Positions 44,242 through 53,133 of a stretch of 64,000 nt of DNA are shown here, piece after piece; within the stretch, counting starts at the first letter, position 1, and the number at the start of each line of letters is the position of its first letter. Position numbers and translations under genes: made by a program. Under the pieces are notes generated by a model. The model was not told where the DNA came from and did no database searches. It saw only the letters and a list, made by a program, of their open reading frames with translations. The stretch lies in assembly GCA_964416065.1 (NCBI GenBank), contig CAYQCL010000004.1:15433-79432 (forward strand). Reading direction: 5' to 3'. This stretch comes from Limiplasma sp964416065 (GTDB lineage: Bacteria > Bacillota > Clostridia > Christensenellales > Aristaeellaceae).

Positions 44242-45125
44242 AGCTCTTCCTCCTTTCGCATCGTCACCAGCATATAAGCGCCGGCCGCGATGCACAGAAT
44301 GACAAACCCAATAACGGACAGCGCCGTCGCCGGCCCCTTCTTGGAATCGTAGAACGCCAGCATATACAGATAGGTGACCAGCGTATCCGTCTTGTTGGCG
44401 GGCGCGCCCTTGGTGATGGTATAGATGATCGGGAAAGAGTTGAACACGTAGATAATATTCAAGACCGTGCTGACCGTCAGCGATGGCCTGACCAGCGGGA
44501 TGGTAATCATGCGCAGCTTCTTCCAAAAGCCCGCGCCGTCCACGGTAGCGGCCTCGTAATACGCCGCGTCGATGGATTGCAGGCCGCTGAGCACGCAGAA
44601 GGTAACGAACGGGATGGTCACGAAGATGCCCACGCCGCATTCCCAAATAAACTCGATTTGATAGGAGGCGCGCCAGTTAATCGCCTCCTTGATGATGCCT
44701 AGATTCAGCAAAATGTTGTTAAGATTTCCATATTCAAACTTGATGATGTAATTCCACACGGACGCCTGGATCACCAGCGAAGCGGCCCACGGGAAAACAA
44801 GAATGGACCTGGCGAGCTTGCGACCGTGAAACTGCTGATTGAACATCATGGCGATGACAAAGCCCAAAACGGTCGATATGCCAACGACCGATACCACCCA
44901 GATCAGCGTGTTGAGCATGACCGTCCCAAAGGCGGGCTCATGCACGGCGGCGACAAAATTCGCGATGCCGTTAAAGGCGCCCACCGAACCGGATTTGGAA
45001 ACCTCGCTGAAGGCGACCTTAAAAACAATGCCAATGGGGAAGATGACAAAGACAGCCATGAGCAGAATGCTCGGCAGGATCCACAGGTAAGGCTCCCACT
45101 TATGGCGGACAAGAATAGAATTCAC
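44238..45125 (-). CDS. Carbohydrate ABC permease (MalF type)
   Basis: A 295-residue inner-membrane permease with six helices. The EAA loop is YYEAATVDGAGFWKKLRMIT and the N-terminal helix follows RHKWEPYLWILPS. It should pair with the larger MalG-type subunit translated from the overlapping gene. No ATPase gene is present in this operon, so energy must come from a shared ATPase (MsmX/UgpC type) elsewhere, as is usual for sugar importers of Firmicutes. The start is ATG 45125, just after the hairpin that separates it from the binding-protein gene. Confidence 0.92.
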   Translation of the reverse strand: MNSILVRHKWEPYLWILPSILLMAVFVIFPIGIVFKVAFSEVSKSGSVGAFNGIANFVAAVHEPAFGTVMLNTLIWVVSVVGISTVLGFVIAMMFNQQFHGRKLARSILVFPWAASLVIQASVWNYIIKFEYGNLNNILLNLGIIKEAINWRASYQIEFIWECGVGIFVTIPFVTFCVLSGLQSIDAAYYEAATVDGAGFWKKLRMITIPLVRPSLTVSTVLNIIYVFNSFPIIYTITKGAPANKTDTLVTYLYMLAFYDSKKGPATALSVIGFVILCIAAGAYMLVTMRKEEEL

Positions 45126-45138
45126 GGCACGACCCCCT

Positions 45139-45168
45139 ATTAAAAGAAGGGCCGGTCAATACCGGCCC
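45139..45168 (-). terminator. Intercistronic hairpin after the sugar-binding protein
   Basis: GGGCCGGT and ACCGGCCC form an 8-bp stem with loop ATTG (minus strand), followed by TTCTTTTAAT. A second GC-rich stem, near 45191-45213, precedes it. Probably a leaky terminator. Confidence 0.75.
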
Positions 45169-45223
45169 CCAGAGCCTGTTTGAGAGGCCCGACGGGACCG
45201 GCCTAGCCGGCCCCTGATGAAAA

Positions 45224-46483
45224 TTACTTGGTGATTTCAGCCTGGAGCTCATCCAGAAGGGTCTTGACGTCGCCGCCGGTCAAGGCGTTCTGCTCGACGG
45301 AGATGACGCCCTGCTTGACCTGATCAAATTCCGTCTTGCTGCTGGGATAGAATTTGGAGGTGCTGAGCACATCCAGCCAGGCCTCGAAGGAGGGATCGGC
45401 CTCAATGAGCGCGCCAACCGCGGAGTTCACGGCGGGCAGGAAGCCTTCCATGCTGACCCAGCCAACATAGTTCTCGGGATCATAGAAGAAGGTGAGGAAT
45501 TTGCCGATGGCTTCGTTGCGCGCGTCCTGATCGGCGTAGCTGTCATCACGGAAGGCCATCACGCGGTCCATAACGCCAACGCTGGAACCGGTCGCGCCCT
45601 CGTTGTGCGGCAGGCCGGCGGTCGCGAAGTTAACGTCCTTATAGTCCTTCTCGGCCAGGTAGGTGGGAAGCGAGTTGGGGGCGATGACCATCGCCAGCTT
45701 GCCCGCGCCAAACATATCCTGAAGATCATAGCGGGTCTGGGTGGCTGGGTTGGGATTGGTAAAGCCGTCGTTGACAAGGCTGATTGCGAATTCAACGGCC
45801 TCGACGTTCGCGTCGCTGTTGAGCGTCCAGTTACCCTCGGCATCCACGAAGTCGCCGTTGTTGCCCCAGGCAAAATACGCGAACGCGGCCTGGCCCTCGT
45901 CGGTGGTCATATCCATACCGAAGGGATACACGTCGCCGCCGTAGTAGTCAAGGATCGCCTGGCAGGCATCCTGAAGCTCGGCCCAGGTCTCGGGCACCTC
46001 GATGCCGACTTCCTCAAACATGTCCACATTGTAGTACAGCGCGCGGGCGCTGGCCAGGTCAGGAACCGCCCATACGACACCGTCCTGCACCGACTGGTCG
46101 ATGAAGGAGGGGAAGAAGTCCTGATAGAGCTCCTCAGGGCAATAATCGCTCACGGGAAGGAGCAGGCCCTCGCTGGCGTAGTTCGCGAAGACGTCGATGT
46201 TAAGGATGTCCGGGGGATTGCCGTTGGAGATGCGGGTGGAGACGACCGTGTATACGTCGTTCCAGGACACGACCTCCAGGTTGAGCTTGATGCCGGGGTT
46301 GGCGGCCTCGAACTTCTCTACGAAGTTGCTACCGTCCATGCCGGTACCCAAGAACCAATCGTTGGTGTTGTTGCCGTACTGGCAGATGATGACGTCCAGC
46401 GTGATCTCGTCCTCAGCAAGCGCAAGGCTCGACATAGACAGAAGCATCAGGGTAGCCAGCAGAATCGCGATAAGTTTCTTCAT
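45224..46483 (-). CDS. Extracellular sugar-binding protein of the ABC importer
   Basis: A 419-residue binding protein of the family 1 (MalE-like) type. The signal peptide MKKLIAILLATLMLLSMSSL ends after ALA near residue 23, with no lipobox. The mature part has VEKFEAANPGIKLNLEVVSW and SARALYYNVDMFEEVGIEVP, standard family segments, and an asparagine/aromatic-rich cleft. The sugar is unknown. ATG 46483 is preceded by AAGGAGGA; the open frame upstream to 46732 has no start signal. It is expressed from the promoter at 46536-46565. Confidence 0.9.
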   Translation of the reverse strand: MKKLIAILLATLMLLSMSSLALAEDEITLDVIICQYGNNTNDWFLGTGMDGSNFVEKFEAANPGIKLNLEVVSWNDVYTVVSTRISNGNPPDILNIDVFANYASEGLLLPVSDYCPEELYQDFFPSFIDQSVQDGVVWAVPDLASARALYYNVDMFEEVGIEVPETWAELQDACQAILDYYGGDVYPFGMDMTTDEGQAAFAYFAWGNNGDFVDAEGNWTLNSDANVEAVEFAISLVNDGFTNPNPATQTRYDLQDMFGAGKLAMVIAPNSLPTYLAEKDYKDVNFATAGLPHNEGATGSSVGVMDRVMAFRDDSYADQDARNEAIGKFLTFFYDPENYVGWVSMEGFLPAVNSAVGALIEADPSFEAWLDVLSTSKFYPSSKTEFDQVKQGVISVEQNALTGGDVKTLLDELQAEITK

Positions 46484-46535
46484 CGTGAAATCCTCCTTAT
46501 TTGGTTGGTTTGCGCAACTTTCCTTGGTGGAGAAT

Positions 46536-46565
46536 AGTATACCATATAAAACTTGCGTTTTGCAA
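46536..46565 (-). promoter_or_regulatory. Predicted promoter of the sugar importer
   Basis: On the minus strand, TTGCAA (46565-46560) and TATACT (46541-46536) are 18 bases apart. The -35 box lies within the repeated 22-base motif annotated separately. Confidence 0.6.
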
Positions 46566-46736
46566 TGGTTTTTTCCGAAAAATGCAAAATATTCTTTATA
46601 TTCTTTGTGAAAGTCGTTCAATTCCCACATGAATTCTATTCGAATTTGATACAAAATTGATATGAGACGCGGGTTTCCAGCACTGGGAGAGGAGTATGAA
46701 AACCCATACAATAGAAAACTTTTATTTTGCAATGGT
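46548..46736. promoter_or_regulatory. Two direct copies of a 22-base motif in the divergent control region
   Basis: AAAACT-4-TTTTGCAATGGT occurs at 46548-46569 and 46715-46736, 167 bases apart, identical at 19 of 22 positions. It contains the palindrome TTGCAA. The copies lie between the sugar-binding protein and the decayed mglB gene and could be sites for a sugar-responsive regulator. The rest of 46484-46918 is AT-rich and holds no gene I can support. Confidence 0.55.
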
Positions 46737-46918
46737 CAGTTAGGAAAAACGAGATTTTTTGTAGGAAGCATCTGAATTCAGATTCCTGTTTCTTTTTATT
46801 TTATACAAAATTTCTCCTCGGATCCTACTTGGGATGAGGAGTATCGAAAGTATACTAAACTCAGTTGATCGCGGTCTTTACCACGAACGAGAAAAAACGA
46901 AAAAGGAGATTGATTCCC

Positions 46919-47368
46919 ATGAAAAAGCTTTTGTCTGTGATTCTGGCTCTGACCCTGGTTCTTGGTCTTGCCAGCACCGCTCTGGACGAGGGCGACACCC
47001 AGGTCTTTTGGTACACCCTGAGCAATACCTATCTTGCCAGCGTGCGCGCCGCGTTGGACGCGAAGCTGGAGGCCGCCAGCATCAGCTATACCGATCAGGA
47101 CGGCAACATCGTCGAGACCAGCGCGAACGGCATTGCCCGGAACGTGGTCGATCGGGCGAAGAACGTAGGCGTCCCGGTGGTTTTCTTCAACCGCTCTTTT
47201 TCCGCAGACGTCGTCAAGAACTATGAAAACTGCTGCTTCGTCGGCACCAACTACGAGCAGGCCGGCATCATGCAGGGCAACATGGTCGGCGACTATCTGC
47301 TGGCCAACTACGATTCCTATAACCTCAACGGCGACGGCGTGATCAGCTATGTCATGTTCAATGGCTGA
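46919..47368 (+). pseudogene. mglB: Remnant of galactose-binding protein MglB
   Basis: ATG 46919 after AAAGGAGA opens a signal peptide (MKKLLSVILALTLVLGLAST). The text then resembles MglB: TQVFWYTLSNTYLASVRAAL, NVVDRAKNVGVPVVFFNRSF, and GDGVISYVMFNG just before TGA. The N-terminal domain is internally shortened between the tyrosine-rich strand and RNVVDRAKNVG, and the second half of the protein (about 180 residues) is absent, replaced directly by mglA sequence. Intact MglB has about 330-370 residues; about 150 remain. The gene is dead. Confidence 0.8.
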
Positions 47369-47372
47369 GAGG

Positions 47373-47901
47373 ACAATCGGGAGGCCATCCGAAACGGCTT
47401 CGCCATGGTGACCGAGGAGCGCCGCGCCACGGGTATTTTTTCGATCCTGAGCGTCCGCGACAATACGGTCATTTCCAGCCTGAAGAAGTATCTCAACCAT
47501 CAGCTTTATTTAAGCAACGGACGGATGCAGGAGCGCACGGACTGGTCCATCAAGGCCATGCGCATCAAAACGCCAAACCAGCAGACCAAGATCCATTCCC
47601 TCAGCGGCGGCAACCAGCAAAGGTCATCTTCGGACGCTGGATGCTGACCGAGCCGGACATCTTCCTGCTGGACGAACCCACGCGCGGCATCGACGTCGGC
47701 GCGAAGTACGAGATCTACCAGCTTATCATGAACATGGCGCAGGAGGGTAAATCGGGCATCATGGTATCGTCCGAAATGCCCGAGCTGCTGGGCGTTTGCG
47801 ACCGGATTCTGGTCATGTCCGGCGACCTGCTCGCGGGCGAGGTTCAGGCGGTCTCAGCCACGCAGGAAGAAATCATGACGCTGGCTGCGAAATACGTTTA
47901 A
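47373..47901 (+). pseudogene. mglA: Remnant of galactoside ABC ATPase MglA
   Basis: Only the C-terminal third of a ~500-residue MglA is left. It starts near AIRNGFAMVTEERRATGIFS and runs through KTPNQQTKIHSLSGGNQQ, where one base is missing from an A-run near 47620. The next frame continues with FGRWMLTEPDIFLLDEPTRG, then IVSSEMPELLG-type text to AAKYV. The first ATPase domain, including its Walker A site, is gone. It is joined end-to-end to the mglB remnant, which implies one deletion that removed the mglB end and the mglA start. Confidence 0.85.
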
Positions 47902-47916
47902 GGGAGGCCGAATATC

Positions 47917-48984
47917 ATGTCTGAAATCAATCCGCAGAAAAACGGCATTTCAAAAAAGATCAACGACTTCAACGCGCTGGAGACGCGCGACAAGTGGCGT
48001 TCGGTCGGAAACTGGCTTCTGGATCACGCGATGATCATCATCCTTCTGCTGATGGTGATTTACATCCAGATTCAGTGCCCGTCTTCCTAAGCAACGCTTC
48101 CATCATCAACATCATTCAGCTGACGGCTACGCGTCTGCCCATTGCTCTGGGTATCGCGGGCGCGATCATCCTGACGGGCACCGACCTTTCGGCCGACCGC
48201 GTCGTAGGCCTGGGCGCGTTCGTCGCCGCCATCCTGCTGCAAAAATCCGGCTTGGACAATCGCTTCCTGGCGGGCATGGGCCCCTGGCCCATTTCTATCG
48301 TGTTAATCGTGGTTCTGGCGACCGCGCGCTGATCGGTCTTCTCAACGGCTTCGGCATGGCGAAATTCAATCTGCATCCCTTCATCGTAACGCTTTCCACG
48401 CAACTCATCACCTACGGCCTGTATCTGACGCTGAGCAACGCGGCGCAGATTTCCAGTCTGGATGAGAGCTGCACATCCAACCTGGTCATCAAGCCCCTGT
48501 TCTGCCTGGGCAACACGCCCGTGATGAGCTATGTCGCCTTTGCCGTCATTGTAACGGCCATCATGTGGTTCATCTGGAACAAGACGACCTTTGGCAAGAA
48601 CATGTTCGCCGTCGACTCCAACGAGGAGACGGCGCGCGTGTCCGGCGTCAACGTGACCATGACCATCATCTGCGTGTTCATGCTGGCCGGCGCGACCTAT
48701 GGCTACACCGGCTTTATCGAGGCCGCGCGCATGGGCGCCTCCACCGGCACCATCGGTCTGAACTATGAATCCGACGCCATCGCGGCCTGCGTTATCGGAG
48801 GCGTATCGTTTGTCGGCGGCATTGGTACGATCAGCGGCGTGGTGCTGGGCGTTCTGCTCATGCAGCTCATCATGAGCGCATGACCTTCCTCAGCATCAGC
48901 GGCAACACTACCTATATCATCAAGAGTCTTGTCGTTCTGGTCGCGTGCGCCATCGATATGCGCAAGTACCCGATCAAGAAATAG
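47917..48984 (+). pseudogene. mglC: Frameshifted galactoside permease MglC
   Basis: ATG 47917 after AGGGAGG opens an MglC N-terminus (MSEINPQKNGISKKINDFNA). Nearly the whole ~340-residue permease can be followed, but across four frames: breaks near 48065 (before VPVFLSNASIINIIQL), near 48325 (before LIGLLNGFGMAKFNLHPFIV) and near 48880 (before LTFLSISGNTTYIIK). The last piece ends IDMRKYPIKK at a TAG. Membrane signatures such as LPIALGIAGAIILTGTDLS and AACVIGGVSFVGGIG are intact, so the breaks are small indels. A terminator follows at once. Confidence 0.88.
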
Positions 48985-48994
48985 AATTCACACA

Positions 48995-49028
48995 CCCCGA
49001 GGCCGGAAATGGCCTCGGGGCTTTCTCT
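48995..49028 (+). terminator. Terminator of the decayed mgl operon
   Basis: CCCCGAGGCC and GGCCTCGGGG form a 10-bp perfect stem with a 6-base loop, followed by CTTTCTCTTG. Confidence 0.8.
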
Positions 49029-49036
49029 TGTTTCGC

Positions 49037-49074
49037 AAAAAAAGCGGCGCGGAGACTTGAATCTCCCGCGCTGC
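49037..49074 (-). terminator. Terminator of the alanyl-tRNA synthetase gene
   Basis: GCGCGGGAGA and TCTCCGCGC pair with one bulge around TTCAAG; on the minus strand CGCTTTTTTT follows. Confidence 0.8.
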
Positions 49075-49107
49075 GTTCATTTTTAATGGCTTCGCGGAGC
49101 CACGCCC

Positions 49108-51075
49108 TTACGCGCCAATCACTGCTTTGATGCGGCGCACGCCGGCGGATGAGCTTTCTTCCTTCTTGATCTTGAAGCTGACCAGCTCGCCGGTGTTGGA
49201 GGCGTGCGGGCCGCCGCAGATTTCCTTGCTATACTCGCCCATGGTATAAACCTTGACCTTTTCGCCGTACTTGGACTCAAACAGGCCGATCGCGCCCTGC
49301 GCCTTGGCCTCAGCCACGGTCATTTCCTCGCAGACAACGGGCGTGTTGGACTGGATGGCCTCGTTAACCAGGCGCTCCACCTCGTCCAGCTCCTCCTGGG
49401 TCATCTTGCGGCCAAAGGAGAAGTCAAAGCGCAGACGCTCGGCGGTGATGTTGGAGCCCTTCTGCGCGACCTCGGGGCCCAGCACCTTGCGAAGCGCCGT
49501 ATGCATAAGGTGCGTGGCCGTGTGCAGACGCGCGGTCTGCTCGCTGTGATCGGCCAATCCGCCCTTGAAGCGCTGCTCAGCGCCCGCATGGCTAGTGGCC
49601 TGATGCTGCTTGAAGCGCTCGGCGAAGTCGTTCTGATCCACCGTCATGCCCTTTTCGGTGGCCAGCTCGATGGTCATCTCGATCGGGAAGCCGTAGGTGT
49701 CGTAGAGCTTGAAGGCGCTGCGGCCATCCATGACGGACAGCGTGGACAGGCGCTGCTTAACCGCCTCGGTAAGCGCGGCCTCGTCATCCGCCTTCGCGGC
49801 CTCGATGATGGGCAACATGTCGGGAGAGGGACGCAGCTTCTTCGTCTGCGCATATTCCCGCGCGAGAGCGGCCTTGTTTTCGGCGGCAAGGATCGCCTCC
49901 AGCGTCTCGCGAGTCTGGCAGACGTTGTGATAAAGCTTGTCAAATTCCTTTTCACCCTGACGCAGCGTCTTGGCGAAGCGGCTCTCCTCCAGGGAAAGCT
50001 GCTCAAGCACAAAATGCGCGTTGCGGCTGAGCTCGGGATAGACGTCCTTGTACTGCTCGATGATGACCTTCGCCACCTCGCCGGTAAAGCCATCGGACAT
50101 GCCGATGCCCATGCCATAGCGCACGGCGCGGCGGATCAGGCGGCGAAGCACGTAGCCCTGATCGACGTTGGAGGGGCTGACGCCTCGGTCGTCGCCCATG
50201 ATGAAGGTTGCGGTGCGCATATGGTCGGCGATGATACGGAAGGCCTTGGTCGTCTCGTCGTCGGCGCCGTAGGTCTTGCCGCTCAGCTCGCTGATCTTTT
50301 CGAGGATGCCGGCGAACAGATCGGTCTCATAGACGCTCTTTTTGCCGTTGAGGACGCAAATCGTGCGCTCAAGGCCCATGCCGGTATCGACGTTCCTCTG
50401 CGCGAGGGGTTCAAACGTGCCGTCGGCCTTCTTGTTGTACTGCATGAACACGTCGTTCCAGATTTCGAGATAGCGGCCGCAGGAGCAGGCGGGCGAGCAG
50501 TCAGGGCCGCAGGGCTCCTTGTCGGTGATGATAAACATCTCGGTATCGGGACCGCAGGGGCCGGTAATGCCAGCGGGGCCCCACCAGTTGTTCTCCTTGG
50601 GCAGGAAGAAGATATGATCGTCGGCCACGCCGCAGTCGCGCCAGAGCTGAGCGCTTTCCTCGTCGCGGGGGCAGTCATCGTCGCCCGCGAAGACGCTGAA
50701 GGCGAGCCTTTCCTTGGGCAGTCCCAGGTATTCGGGGCTGGTCAGAAATTCCCAGCTCCATGGAATCATCTGCTGCTTGAAGTAATCGCCCAGCGACCAG
50801 TTGCCCAGCATTTCAAAGAAGGTCAGGTGACTGAAGTCGCCCACATCGTCGATATCGCCGGTACGGACGCATTTCTGCACATCCGTCAGGCGGGTACCGG
50901 AGGGATGCTTCGCGCCCATCAGGTAGGGGACCAGCGGATGCATACCGGCGGTGGTAAAGAGCACGGTGGGATCGTTCTCGGGAATGACGGACGCGCTGGA
51001 AATGACGGCATGGCCGTGATCCTTGAAGAACTTCAGAAACAGCGAGCGCAGCTCGGCAGAGGAATAGGTCTTCAT
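49108..51075 (-). CDS. alaS: Alanine-tRNA ligase, short form without the C-terminal domains
   Basis: A 655-residue protein against about 875 for standard AlaRS. The class II catalytic domain is complete: FLKFFKDHGHAVISSASVIP, DDVGDFSHLTFFEMLGNWSL, GPCGPDTEMF and NVDTGMGLERTICVL. The editing domain has its zinc/active-site residues HTATHLMHTALRKVL and KEICGGPHASNTGEL. The chain stops there, so the coiled-coil and C-Ala (DHHA1) domains that help dimerisation and tRNA binding are absent. The stop is real, with a terminator next. It may be the cell's only AlaRS or a second, specialised copy. Confidence 0.9.
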   Translation of the reverse strand: MKTYSSAELRSLFLKFFKDHGHAVISSASVIPENDPTVLFTTAGMHPLVPYLMGAKHPSGTRLTDVQKCVRTGDIDDVGDFSHLTFFEMLGNWSLGDYFKQQMIPWSWEFLTSPEYLGLPKERLAFSVFAGDDDCPRDEESAQLWRDCGVADDHIFFLPKENNWWGPAGITGPCGPDTEMFIITDKEPCGPDCSPACSCGRYLEIWNDVFMQYNKKADGTFEPLAQRNVDTGMGLERTICVLNGKKSVYETDLFAGILEKISELSGKTYGADDETTKAFRIIADHMRTATFIMGDDRGVSPSNVDQGYVLRRLIRRAVRYGMGIGMSDGFTGEVAKVIIEQYKDVYPELSRNAHFVLEQLSLEESRFAKTLRQGEKEFDKLYHNVCQTRETLEAILAAENKAALAREYAQTKKLRPSPDMLPIIEAAKADDEAALTEAVKQRLSTLSVMDGRSAFKLYDTYGFPIEMTIELATEKGMTVDQNDFAERFKQHQATSHAGAEQRFKGGLADHSEQTARLHTATHLMHTALRKVLGPEVAQKGSNITAERLRFDFSFGRKMTQEELDEVERLVNEAIQSNTPVVCEEMTVAEAKAQGAIGLFESKYGEKVKVYTMGEYSKEICGGPHASNTGELVSFKIKKEESSSAGVRRIKAVIGA

Positions 51076-51152
51076 CGGTGGGTCTCTCCTTCTATATGAT
51101 GTGCGTAAAGCCGTATCTCAAGCCGTTTTGCGCGGCATACAGATGCTATTGT

Positions 51153-51181
51153 ATTATAGAGAAAAGAAGTGGGGGTGTCAA
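51153..51181 (-). promoter_or_regulatory. Strong predicted promoter of alaS
   Basis: On the minus strand, a perfect TTGACA (51181-51176) and a perfect TATAAT (51158-51153) are 17 bases apart. The leader is only about 70 bases, too short for a T-box riboswitch. Confidence 0.85.
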
Positions 51182-51189
51182 TCCAAAAG

Positions 51190-51226
51190 CAAAGAAAAGC
51201 CCCGCGCTTCGAAGAGTACGCGGGGC
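51190..51226 (-). terminator. Terminator of the 5'-nucleotidase gene
   Basis: GCCCCGCG and CGCGGGGC form an 8-bp stem, followed on the minus strand by TTTTCTTT. It lies immediately before the alaS -35 box. Confidence 0.85.
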
Positions 51227-51259
51227 CCGGGTTGAATCTGCCGGTTTCAGGCCGAAAGC

Positions 51260-52939
51260 TTACTTGATGGTGATGCGGCCCTGCGGCTCGGCATACTCTT
51301 CGCCGATCACGCCGCCCAGCACCTCGCGGGTATAGTTGACCAGCGCGTCCTCAAGCGCCACGCCAGTCTTGTAGCCTGAGGTCTGATAGGGGTACTTGAA
51401 GGCGTAGTAGGTGTCGCCGCCAGCCGCCGTGAAGTCGTTGGTCGCGACGGTGTAAAGCGCCTCGGGATCAAACGCCTCGCCACCCACGGTCTCGATGGTC
51501 ACGCGGCTGCCGGGATTGGCGGGCTTACCATAGGTGGAATCGGGATAGTTCTCGGTGGTCTCGTAGGGCACGGCGGTGTCCACGGTAAACACAATACCGG
51601 CCACCTGCGGGAACGCGCCGATCGCGTCGGGCGTGGTGCAGGTCGCGGCTTCGAGCGCCTCAAGCAGCTCCGCGCCGGTTACGGTCACGACAGCCACCTC
51701 GTTGCCGAAGGGGAACACGGTCTTCATATCCAGCATCGTCACGTCGCCGATCGCGATGGACTCACGGATGCCGCCGCCGTTGGTGACGGCCGCGACAACC
51801 TGATCCTCGCCCAGCGCCTGCTTGGCCGCCCAGAGGATCGCGTCACAGGCGAAGTCGCCCAGGTTGGTCTCCATGGTGCGCACGCCGGGGTCGCGTTCGC
51901 CGTTGAGGAGTACCTCAGTCGTGGCGAAGGCGGTGGAAAGCTCCGCGTTCACGGCGTCGTTGGTGGCAGAGACAAAGGCGGCGACTTCCTCGTCCTCGCC
52001 CAGGCCCGCGCCGGTGGCCAGAAGGGTCTCCACATCGTCCTCTGCGAGGGTGTACAACCCCGCCGTGATGTCCTTGGTCACGTTTTCGCCGTCCTTGACG
52101 ATATCCACGATCACATAACCGACCGCCTGGCTGTATTCGCCGGTGCTGGTGCGCAGGGTCTCGCCCTCAACGCTGCCGCCGTCGATGGTGGTGTGGCTGT
52201 GGCCGTCAATGAACACATCGATGCCGGTCACGTTGGCGATCACGTCAACGGAGCGGTTGGGCTCGCTCTCATCCGCGTCGCCCAGGTGGCCCAGCGCGAC
52301 GATCACGTCGCAGCCATCCTCGGTCAGTTCGTCCACCTGCGCCTGAACGTCGGCGTAAAGCGCCTCGTCCATGGAAAAGGTGATGCCCTTGACCTTGTCA
52401 GGATGCGCCTTGGTCATGGTCTCTGGGGTGGCGATGCCGATCACGCCAACCTTCAGGCCGTTGGGCATATCGAAGATCTTGCTGGGCTCGAAGGTCAATT
52501 CGCCGCTGATCTTATCGGTGATGTTGCAGGCAAGCATCGGGAATTCGGCGACCTCGCGGTTCTGGAGCAGGTTGTCCAGGCCCCAGTCAAACTCGTGGTT
52601 GCCAACGGTCATGGCGTCATAGCCAGCGGCGTTCATGAATTCCATCGCGCTCTTGCCGGTGCTCAGATTGACCAGCGGGGTGCCCTGGGAGGCGTCGCCC
52701 GCGTCGAGCAGAAGGACGCTGGCGCCCAGCGCTTCCACGTTCTTCTTCAGCTGCGCGACACGCGCGTAGCCCAGCGCGTTGTCAGCCGCCATGCCGCGGC
52801 CATGGACATCGTTTGTGTGCAGAATGACCAGCTTGCCGTCCAGCGCGTTCGCGGGCGTCTCCTCGGCAAATGCGGGTACGAGGGTGAACAGCGCCAGAAC
52901 AAGCGCCATGACGAGGGAGAAAAGCTTCCTGGTTTTCAT
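51260..52939 (-). CDS. Secreted 5'-nucleotidase / UDP-sugar hydrolase family protein
   Basis: A 559-residue exported phosphatase. The signal peptide (MKTRKLFSLVMALVLALFTL) is cleaved near AFA. The metallophosphatase domain has the metal motifs LVILHTNDVHGRG, LLLDAGDASQGTPL and TVGNHEFDWGLDNLL; the C-terminal substrate domain has NLGDFACDAILW, NGGGIRESI and TVATNDFTAAGGDTYYAF. It hydrolyses extracellular nucleotides or UDP-sugars to nucleosides and phosphate. No wall or membrane anchor is present. ATG 52939 has GAGGAA upstream; it has its own promoter and terminator. Confidence 0.93.
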   Translation of the reverse strand: MKTRKLFSLVMALVLALFTLVPAFAEETPANALDGKLVILHTNDVHGRGMAADNALGYARVAQLKKNVEALGASVLLLDAGDASQGTPLVNLSTGKSAMEFMNAAGYDAMTVGNHEFDWGLDNLLQNREVAEFPMLACNITDKISGELTFEPSKIFDMPNGLKVGVIGIATPETMTKAHPDKVKGITFSMDEALYADVQAQVDELTEDGCDVIVALGHLGDADESEPNRSVDVIANVTGIDVFIDGHSHTTIDGGSVEGETLRTSTGEYSQAVGYVIVDIVKDGENVTKDITAGLYTLAEDDVETLLATGAGLGEDEEVAAFVSATNDAVNAELSTAFATTEVLLNGERDPGVRTMETNLGDFACDAILWAAKQALGEDQVVAAVTNGGGIRESIAIGDVTMLDMKTVFPFGNEVAVVTVTGAELLEALEAATCTTPDAIGAFPQVAGIVFTVDTAVPYETTENYPDSTYGKPANPGSRVTIETVGGEAFDPEALYTVATNDFTAAGGDTYYAFKYPYQTSGYKTGVALEDALVNYTREVLGGVIGEEYAEPQGRITIK

Positions 52940-53003
52940 GTGATTCCTCAATCCTTTCCTTATCCTTTCGTGTCTTACGAATGGAATCCCTTGTTCCGCA
53001 CAC

Positions 53004-53032
53004 ATCATAGCAAAGAAGAGAGGGCCCGTCAA
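53004..53032 (-). promoter_or_regulatory. Predicted promoter of the 5'-nucleotidase gene
   Basis: On the minus strand, TTGACG (53032-53027) and TATGAT (53009-53004) are 17 bases apart, 65 bases before ATG 52939. A plus-strand TATACT at 53072-53077 may serve the divergent thioesterase but lacks a good -35. Confidence 0.7.
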
Positions 53033-53133
53033 TCATTCCCAAGGAAAATTTCTTTACAGTCAAAACTGTGATATACTATGAGGGGTCTTAGCCCAACAAG
53101 CTTTTTATTGTGAAAGAAGGAAGGAACCCGACG

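Noticed and set aside
49204..51099. A 631-codon plus-strand open frame opposite alaS
   Set aside because: It is the complement of the AlaRS codons; no family text is visible.
51076..51145. A T-box riboswitch before alaS
   Set aside because: The predicted leader is about 70 bases, with no specifier stem or T-box sequence.
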